Below, in pieces: positions 52,840 to 58,037 of a stretch of DNA of 58,037 bases; position 1 is the stretch's first letter, and every line of letters begins with the position of its first letter. Origin of the DNA: Parasedimentitalea psychrophila (GTDB taxonomy: Bacteria; Pseudomonadota; Alphaproteobacteria; Rhodobacterales; Rhodobacteraceae). A program made the position numbers and the translations under genes. The notes beneath the pieces are model-generated. The model had not been told where the DNA came from. It was given only the letters and a program-made list of their open reading frames with translations, and did not search any database. The stretch is from positions 1 through 58,037 of the forward strand of contig NZ_CP127248.1 of NCBI RefSeq assembly GCF_030285785.1. The letters are read 5' to 3'.

Positions 52840-54014
52840 TAGCGACTCCATGCCTGTTGCAACAGCGATTCAATCTCATCGTTGACTTGATTCAGTGAAT
52901 CTACCGCGCGGTCATAGGTGTTGCGGTGGAATTGTGAGCGATCCACCTCGTAGATGGTCTGCTGGGTCAGGCCGGCATCCGAAATCGCGGTGGACTTGAG
53001 CATCGAGCCGATCATCACCTCGTCCTCGAACAATTGGCGCAAAAAGGCCACCACCTGCTGCTGCGGGCCGTCATTGGGCTCGTACCGGTTGATCAGAAAG
53101 CGCAGGAAATCGAACTCCATGCTGGCGCCGGCATTGGAGACAACGTCGAGCAATTCAGCGCTCATTTGCAGGAACTGCGACATCGAGGCGACATCGAGCA
53201 TATTGGGCACCACGGTGATCAGCACCCCGGTAGAGGCACAGAGCGCCGACATGGTGAGGTAGCCCAGTTGCGGTGGGCAATCAAAGATGATCACATCGTA
53301 ATTGGCTTCGACCTCTTGCAACACCGCCGCCATCCGGGCGAAGAACGCCGGCTGCAGATTGTTCATCAGCGCCTGCGGTGTTTCATGCTCAAATTCCTGC
53401 AGGATCAAACCACCCGGCGCCAGGTCGATGCCGGTGAAATAGGTCTGCTGGATGATCTGTGACAGGGGCAGGGGGTCATCATAGCGGATGGCGTCGTAGA
53501 GGGTGCCGGACTCCAGAAAATCCACCTCGGGTCGATAGCCAAACAGCGTCGTCAGCGAGGCCTGAGGATCGACGTCCACCGCCAGCACCCGGTATCCTTT
53601 CAGCGCCAGTCGCTGGGCTGTGTGGATGGCGCTGGTGGTCTTGCCCGAGCCGCCCTTGAAGTTCAGGAAGGACAGCACCTGGACCTTGTCGCCGTCGCGC
53701 CGGCCGCGCAAATAGGTGCCTTTGACCTTGGCGGTGCTCTCCAGGATCTTGCGGATTTCTAACAAGTCGGCGGCGGAATAGTGCCGCCGTCCACCCGGCG
53801 TTGTGTGCACCTCGGGGACCCGGTCCTCAAAATGCAACTTGCGCAGAAAGCTGGTTGAGATGCCCAGCATCTCGGCGGTTTCGCCGGCACTGAACAGCCG
53901 CAATTCCTTTCTTGCATCCGGCGCAAAATTCTTCAGCATATGCTCATTGAGCGCCGCAGACAGATTCTGGGCATTCTCACGGATACGTTGATTGATGTGG
54001 ATTGCTGCTGCCAC
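52839..54014 (-). CDS. repA: RepA (ParA-type partition ATPase with HTH)
   Basis: A 391-residue Walker-type partition ATPase. The N-terminal MerR-like helix-turn-helix is SAGETAEMLGISTSFLRKLH with TPGGRRHYSAADLLEIR. The deviant Walker A is FKGGSGKTTSAIH (about 116-128), with VDVDPQASLTTLFGY and the Walker B-like IIFDCPPQLGY. RepA segregates the plasmid and represses the operon. The start GTG 54014 has AGGGGG at an ideal distance; TTG 54077 is an alternative. It is divergent from the Rep_3-type initiator, with the origin-like region between. Confidence 0.93.
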   Translation of the reverse strand: MAAAIHINQRIRENAQNLSAALNEHMLKNFAPDARKELRLFSAGETAEMLGISTSFLRKLHFEDRVPEVHTTPGGRRHYSAADLLEIRKILESTAKVKGTYLRGRRDGDKVQVLSFLNFKGGSGKTTSAIHTAQRLALKGYRVLAVDVDPQASLTTLFGYRPEVDFLESGTLYDAIRYDDPLPLSQIIQQTYFTGIDLAPGGLILQEFEHETPQALMNNLQPAFFARMAAVLQEVEANYDVIIFDCPPQLGYLTMSALCASTGVLITVVPNMLDVASMSQFLQMSAELLDVVSNAGASMEFDFLRFLINRYEPNDGPQQQVVAFLRQLFEDEVMIGSMLKSTAISDAGLTQQTIYEVDRSQFHRNTYDRAVDSLNQVNDEIESLLQQAWSR

Positions 54015-54151
54015 GAACTGCCCCCTCAGAGTAACGCTGTTTTCCGTCAGCGCATTGTTTACCGTTTCTTTAAGCAAGCGGCGCGTGGTTTGACAACTAA
54101 TAATTGCAGTTGAGGGCCTGCCTGGTTGTATTATGGGCCGCCTAAGTTTTG

Positions 54152-54165
54152 ATCGCGGCTGCGAT
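54152..54165. promoter_or_regulatory. Palindrome upstream of repA, candidate parS or operator
   Basis: ATCGCGGCTGCGAT has five-base inverted arms around GGCT and a central GC, the centre seen in repABC parS sites. The outer GTT/AAC of the usual consensus is absent, so this is a weak candidate. RepA operator binding is an alternative. Confidence 0.3.
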
Positions 54166-54257
54166 TTTTCCCTGTAACTTATTGAAAATAATTAAATTAA
54201 AACGCTTGGTCAGTCAATTTCACCGATCCCTTCAGGCTGTCAGAAAGTTTTGGGCCT

Positions 54258-54266
54258 TGTGGATAA
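54258..54266 (-). promoter_or_regulatory. Perfect DnaA box
   Basis: TTATCCACA on the minus strand. It lies between AT-rich stretches (about 54172-54205 and 54398-54450) and upstream of the iterons, as in iteron-type plasmid origins. Confidence 0.7.
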
Positions 54267-54502
54267 CTGTTGTTTTCAGGCTCGGGTCCGAATCAAGGCT
54301 GGCGCCAGACTAAGGCAATGTATCAGCCCCGGCGGCTGGGGCGCTGAAAGGCCAATCCGCAATAACGGATCTTTTAGTGCGGCGGTGCAGCATTACCCAA
54401 ATATAGACCAAAAATATATAAAACCCTGCTGTTCAATAAGTTCTTGATTCAGAGTTCATCAGCGGCAATCTCTTGGAAACATTGGAAAACAACTGCTAAC
54501 CC

Positions 54503-54629
54503 TTACATATCGGGTGCTTAAAGTTACATATGGGGTGTTTTAACTTACATTTTGGGTGCTTTGAAAAACATTTGGGGATCGCCGCCCTTCATGTTTTGGC
54601 TGCGCGTTAAAGCTTACATTTTGGGTGCG
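54503..54629 (+). repeat. Iterons of the Rep_3-type origin
   Basis: TTACATATCGGGTGCT (54503), TTACATATGGGGTGTT (54524), TTACATTTTGGGTGCT (54545) and a degenerate AAACATTTGGGGATCG (54566) follow at exact 21-base spacing. A fifth copy, TTACATTTTGGGTGCG, is at 54614-54629. They lie just before the divergent initiator gene and are its likely binding sites, forming the origin. Confidence 0.88.
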
Positions 54630-54710
54630 ATCAGATTGCTTGCTGGCTTGGCCAAACTTACCTAGGGTTAAGGGACTAAGCACCGTGGTAAGAAATGAGC
54701 GAAAGCAAAA

Positions 54711-55685
54711 ATGGCCCGAACCGCCAGCGCATTCGCTTCTGGCTATCGTACGCTTGAAGCGCGCCCCAATACAGATTCCCTGATCAAGCCCGGTGAGCTT
54801 GTGGACCTGATCGAGGTGACGCCGCTCACTCTGGTCGACCGTCGCATCTACAATCAACTGCTGGACCATGCCTGGGACAGGATTGACCAGCCGGTGACCC
54901 ATGTGATTTCCAAATCGGCGCTGCGCGGCAGTCACAATTCCAATGATCGGGTTGGCGAGTCGATTGAGCGGCTGATGATGGCCATCGTGCGGGTGGCGGT
55001 GACCCGCGACGGTGCGTCGGCGGTGGAACGGGTGCAGCTGCTGGGCGGTAATGTTGAAACCCTGAGCCGCAACGGGCTGCTGGAATATGAGATCCCGCAG
55101 CGGCTGCGTCGTATCCTCCAGGAGTCGACGGTGTTTGCCCGATTGCAGCGCAGGGTGATGTTTGCGCTGACCTCGAAATATGCGCTGACGCTTTATGAGA
55201 TGGTGCAAAAGCGCGGCAACCTGCGCTGGCGTGCCTCTGAACGGTTCACCCTGGCCGGGTTGCGCGGCATTCTGGGGGTGCCCAAGGGACGGCTGACAAC
55301 CTGGTCGAACCTGCGCCTGCGCGCCATTGATCCGGCGGTGCAAGAGGTCAACCGGCTGTCGGATTACCAGGTTGAAATCCTGCCGTCCAAAACCGGTCGC
55401 AGCGTCACCCATGTGGAGCTGCATTGGCGCCGCAAAGACCGCAGCGGCGCTGGTCCCGACACCTCACCAGTGGCTGCCAAGCCGCGACCGGCCTGGCTGG
55501 ACCGGCAGGGGCCGCCGCTGGCCGCGCAAACCTATGAGCTCGCCCGCAGACGCCATGGCGGCTATGATATCTACACCGTTGAGGCCGAATGGCGCCGTTG
55601 GGCCAAGGACAAACCCCCGGCCAAGGACCCGGACCGGGCCTTTCTCGCCTTCCTCGCGAAATTCGCCGCAGCGCATCCCTTATGA
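54711..55685 (+). CDS. Rep_3-type plasmid replication initiator (RepB-type)
   Basis: A 324-residue replication initiator with two winged-helix domains. The first holds VTPLTLVDRRIYNQLLDHAW and ISKSALRGSHNSNDRVGES (about 35-90). The second holds FALTSKYALTLYEMVQKRG and FTLAGLRGILGVPKGRLTTWSNLR (about 145-205). A Pro/Arg-rich C-terminal part follows. The iterons and DnaA box immediately upstream support an iteron-controlled origin. The start ATG 54711 is 12 bases after a GAAATGAGCGAAAGC stretch with a weak ribosome-binding site. It is divergent from repA, so the plasmid appears to have a second initiator beside RepC. In the roseobacter nomenclature this protein would be of the RepB replicase type. 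Confidence 0.87.
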   Translation: MARTASAFASGYRTLEARPNTDSLIKPGELVDLIEVTPLTLVDRRIYNQLLDHAWDRIDQPVTHVISKSALRGSHNSNDRVGESIERLMMAIVRVAVTRDGASAVERVQLLGGNVETLSRNGLLEYEIPQRLRRILQESTVFARLQRRVMFALTSKYALTLYEMVQKRGNLRWRASERFTLAGLRGILGVPKGRLTTWSNLRLRAIDPAVQEVNRLSDYQVEILPSKTGRSVTHVELHWRRKDRSGAGPDTSPVAAKPRPAWLDRQGPPLAAQTYELARRRHGGYDIYTVEAEWRRWAKDKPPAKDPDRAFLAFLAKFAAAHPL

Positions 55686-55852
55686 CCAAATAGGCTGGCC
55701 GCCAGCTGCCAGCCGGAGGGCGGGGGCGCTGTCACCGGTGGACCAAAATACCGTGCAGCGGTTCTGTGCTTGGCCAATTAGCCTTTGGACTATTTTGGAG
55801 TATAAGGGCCACAACCGACTCCGGTCCGGTACAGCGCAAATGCAGGCCTATT

Positions 55853-57586
55853 ATGACAAACACCCTATACAAAAACGGTTTGGACGAGTTGCGGGGGATC
55901 CGTCGTCGCAGTCGCAACCTGTATTGGTCTGTCGGGCTGTTCAGCTTCTTTGCCAATATGCTGATGCTGACCGGGCCTTTGTATATGATGCAGGTCTATG
56001 ACCGGGTGCTGGGCAGCCGCTCTGAACAGACGCTGGTGGCGCTGTCGCTGCTGGTGGTGTTTCTCTATGGCATGATGGGGCTGCTGGATTATTCCCGGGG
56101 TCGGATCATGGCGCGGGTTGGGGCGCGGTTTCAGGCGGCGCTGGACCGGCGGGTGTTTGATGCGATGATCCGGCGTTCAGCGCTGACTTCGGACCCGGTG
56201 GCGCAAACCGGCCTGTCTGATCTGGAATCGGTGCAGCGGCTGATGGCCTCGCCGGTGCTGATGGCCGGGTTTGATATGCCGTGGACGCCGATATTCTTGG
56301 CTGGCATTGCGCTGTTTCATCCCTGGCTGGGGCTGCTGGCGGTGGGCGGCGGCGCGGTTCTGGTTTTGATCGCGCTGCTGAACCAGCTGTTCTCAAGGGC
56401 GCCGCAATTGCAGGCAAGCCTCGCCTCGCACCGGGCTGGCATGATGTCCGAGGAAATCCGCAGCGAAGCCGAGATGATCCAGTCCATGGGCATGCGCGGC
56501 GCCGCCTTTGGCCGCTGGAAGGTGGCCCGCGACACGGCGCTGGTGGAAACCATCTCGGCCAATGATGTCGGCGGCAGCTTTACCTCGCTGACCAAGACGC
56601 TGCGGCTGTTTCTGCAATCGGCGATGCTGGGGCTGGGCGCCTATCTGGTGTTGCAGGGTGAGGTATCGCCCGGCGCGATGATTGCCGGCTCGATCCTGAT
56701 GGGGCGGGCCTTGGCGCCGATTGAACTGATGCTGGGGCAATGGGCGCTGGTTCAGCGCGCCCGCAAGGGCTGGGCCAGTCTGGCGGAGCTGCTGACCAAG
56801 GTGCCGCAGGAACAAGAGCGGCTGGCGCTGCCCAAGCCCAAGGCCCGGCTGGAGCTGCAGGCGGTGACGGTGGTGCCGCCGGGAGAAAAGACGCCGCAGT
56901 TGCGCAACGTCACCTTCAAACTGCAGCCGGGGCAGGCGCTGGGGGTGATTGGCCCTTCGGGCTCGGGCAAGTCGACATTGGCGCGGGCGCTGACCGGCGT
57001 GTGGCGGGTGGCGGCTGGCACCATCCGGCTGGACGGGGCGGCGCTGGATCAATATGCGCCCGATGTGCTGGGCCAGCATATCGGTTACCTGCCGCAGCGG
57101 GTGCAATTGTTTGAGGGGACAATTGCGCAGAACATTGCCCGCCTGGCGGAGACGCCGGAGGCTGAAAAAGTGGTCGCCGCCGCCAAGAAAGCAGCGGCGC
57201 ATGCGATGATTACCAAGCTGCCCGACGGCTATGACACCCGGATCAAGGCGGGGGGGGGGCGCCTGTCCGGCGGCCAGATGCAGCGGATTGGCCTGGCGCG
57301 GGCGCTTTATGATGATCCGGTGATCCTGATCCTGGATGAGCCAAATTCAAACCTGGACAACGACGGGTCGGTGGCTTTGAACGCCGCGATCAAACAGTTA
57401 AAATCCGAGGGCAGATCAGTGCTGATCATGGCCCACCGGCCTGCGGCGATACAGGAATGTGACCTGCTGCTGGTGCTGGATCAGGGCAATCAGACCGCCT
57501 TTGGCCCCAAGGACCAGGTGCTGCGCCAGATGGTGGTGAACCATGAGAAGATCCAGAAAACCGCAGCAGCGAGGCAGGCCCAATGA
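55853..57586 (+). CDS. Type I secretion ABC transporter (PrtD-like)
   Basis: A 577-residue fused permease-ATPase exporter. The membrane domain is at about 20-310 ([25 protein letters not shown] is the PrtD-type start). The ATPase domain has Walker [10 protein letters not shown] (367-375), Q-loop [13 protein letters not shown], signature LSGGQ (471-475), Walker B VILILDEP (490-497) and the H-loop His at 528. There is no N-terminal C39 peptidase, so substrates need no leader cleavage. The start is ATG 55853 (MTNTLYKNG); the open frame from 55766 has no support. The stop overlaps the adaptor start (ATGA). A G10 run lies just before the signature codons. Likely cargo is the lyase-like and 2087-residue proteins. 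Confidence 0.95.
   Translation: MTNTLYKNGLDELRGIRRRSRNLYWSVGLFSFFANMLMLTGPLYMMQVYDRVLGSRSEQTLVALSLLVVFLYGMMGLLDYSRGRIMARVGARFQAALDRRVFDAMIRRSALTSDPVAQTGLSDLESVQRLMASPVLMAGFDMPWTPIFLAGIALFHPWLGLLAVGGGAVLVLIALLNQLFSRAPQLQASLASHRAGMMSEEIRSEAEMIQSMGMRGAAFGRWKVARDTALVETISANDVGGSFTSLTKTLRLFLQSAMLGLGAYLVLQGEVSPGAMIAGSILMGRALAPIELMLGQWALVQRARKGWASLAELLTKVPQEQERLALPKPKARLELQAVTVVPPGEKTPQLRNVTFKLQPGQALGVIGPSGSGKSTLARALTGVWRVAAGTIRLDGAALDQYAPDVLGQHIGYLPQRVQLFEGTIAQNIARLAETPEAEKVVAAAKKAAAHAMITKLPDGYDTRIKAGGGRLSGGQMQRIGLARALYDDPVILILDEPNSNLDNDGSVALNAAIKQLKSEGRSVLIMAHRPAAIQECDLLLVLDQGNQTAFGPKDQVLRQMVVNHEKIQKTAAARQAQ
57250..57259 (+). repeat. G10 homopolymer in the exporter ATPase gene
   Basis: Ten G in a row encode the end of Ala and three Gly ([10 protein letters not shown]) directly before the ABC signature. 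Loss or gain of one G would remove the signature, so the tract could switch secretion off by slippage or reflect a sequencing error risk. Confidence 0.9.
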
Positions 57587-58037
57587 CGCAAGAAACCACA
57601 TGGTCGGCCCGGCGTCCGGTTTTCATCGGTATGCTTGGCCTGTTGCTGCTGGTCGGCGGCTTTGGCACCTGGTCGGTGCTGTCGTCGATTGCCGGCGCGG
57701 TGGTGGCCAGTGGCCGCATTGAGGTCGATCAGAACCGCCAGGTGGTGCAGCATCTGGATGGCGGCATCGTCTCGGAAATCCTGGTGCAGGAGGGCGACGC
57801 GGTGGCCGAGGGCGCCTTGTTGCTGCGCCTTGATGCCAGCCGGCTGAGCTCGCAACTGGTGATCACCGAAGGCCAGTTGTTTGAGCTGACCTCGCGTCGG
57901 GGGCGGCTGGAGGCGGAACGCGACAGTGCCGCTGCCATTGTCTTTGATGCGGACCTTATTGCGCTGGCTGCAACCCGACCCGAGGTTGCGGAGTTTATGG
58001 CGGGGCAAGTGCGATTGTTCCTGGCCCGGCAGGATTC
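57583..58037 (+). CDS. HlyD-family type I secretion adaptor, N-terminal part
   Basis: The first 151 codons of an adaptor cut by the window end. The cytoplasmic start [12 protein letters not shown] is followed by a transmembrane helix at about 13-35 ([21 protein letters not shown]). The first half of the lipoyl-like domain follows ([21 protein letters not shown], about 42-62; [20 protein letters not shown]), then the start of the helical hairpin. It ends ...[10 protein letters not shown]. The family continuation, a segment like VARETEQLEKRR, is exactly what stands at base 1 of the window. The start overlaps the exporter stop codon. This strongly suggests that both pieces are one gene on a circular molecule. 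Confidence 0.94.
   Translation, partial: MTQETTWSARRPVFIGMLGLLLLVGGFGTWSVLSSIAGAVVASGRIEVDQNRQVVQHLDGGIVSEILVQEGDAVAEGALLLRLDASRLSSQLVITEGQLFELTSRRGRLEAERDSAAAIVFDADLIALAATRPEVAEFMAGQVRLFLARQD

Noticed and set aside
51829-54014. ParAB belonging only to the Rep_3 replicon
   Set aside because: Both proteins and their overlap, direction and spacing to repC with the antisense RNA are those of RepA and RepB of a repABC cassette.

Overview
The window looks like an accessory replicon of a marine alphaproteobacterium of the Rhodobacterales (Roseobacter group). The evidence is a repA-repB-repC cassette with its antisense RNA, an aglEFGAK-type alpha-glucoside operon, an ExoF-like export protein and GC-rich alphaproteobacterial coding style. 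No rRNA, tRNA or housekeeping genes are visible. The last 455 bases are the 5' part of a type I secretion adaptor gene (hlyD-like) and the first 849 bases are the 3' part of such a gene. Joined end to end they make one normal-length adaptor with exactly one base missing, so the window is probably a complete or nearly complete circular plasmid of about 58 kb.

Layout. (1) 55.85 kb to the end, continuing at 1-5.0 kb: a type I secretion system (ABC ATPase, adaptor, TolC-like outer-membrane lipoprotein) with two LuxR-type regulators. (2) 5.3-9.3 kb: two translationally coupled membrane proteins, then an opposite-strand group of a small Arg-rich exported-looking peptide, a PqqD/HPr-kinase-like fusion and an uncharacterised nucleotidyltransferase. 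(3) 9.8-37.6 kb: a large exopolysaccharide locus with a Wzx flippase, Wzy/ligase-type polymerase, Wzz-type copolymerase, ExoF/Wza-type export protein, initiating sugar transferase, five glycosyltransferase domains in four proteins, UDP-glucuronate decarboxylase and four PAPS-type sulfotransferases. It also holds two large proteins without signal peptides (a 735-residue pectate-lyase-like protein and a 2087-residue sugar-dehydrogenase-like protein). These share carbohydrate-binding-like modules and a similar C-terminal tail, and are likely substrates of the type I system. (4) 37.7-42.6 kb: small genes, an IS30-family element and a Fic-protein operon whose second cistron looks frameshifted. (5) 42.6-50.3 kb: an alpha-glucoside uptake and hydrolysis operon with a divergent LacI-type regulator. 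(6) 50.4-55.7 kb: two replication modules, repABC with its counter-transcribed RNA and a divergent Rep_3-type initiator with iterons and a perfect DnaA box.

Working model (inference): the plasmid makes a sulfated, Wzy-dependent exopolysaccharide and secretes, through its own type I system, proteins that bind and modify or trim it. This would be a biofilm or surface-attachment plasmid. PAPS synthesis genes are not in the window and would have to be chromosomal. A feature across the whole replicon is the large number of short perfect tandem duplications (9-27 bp), in genes and between them, plus an 801-bp coding repeat and a G10 tract in the secretion ATPase.
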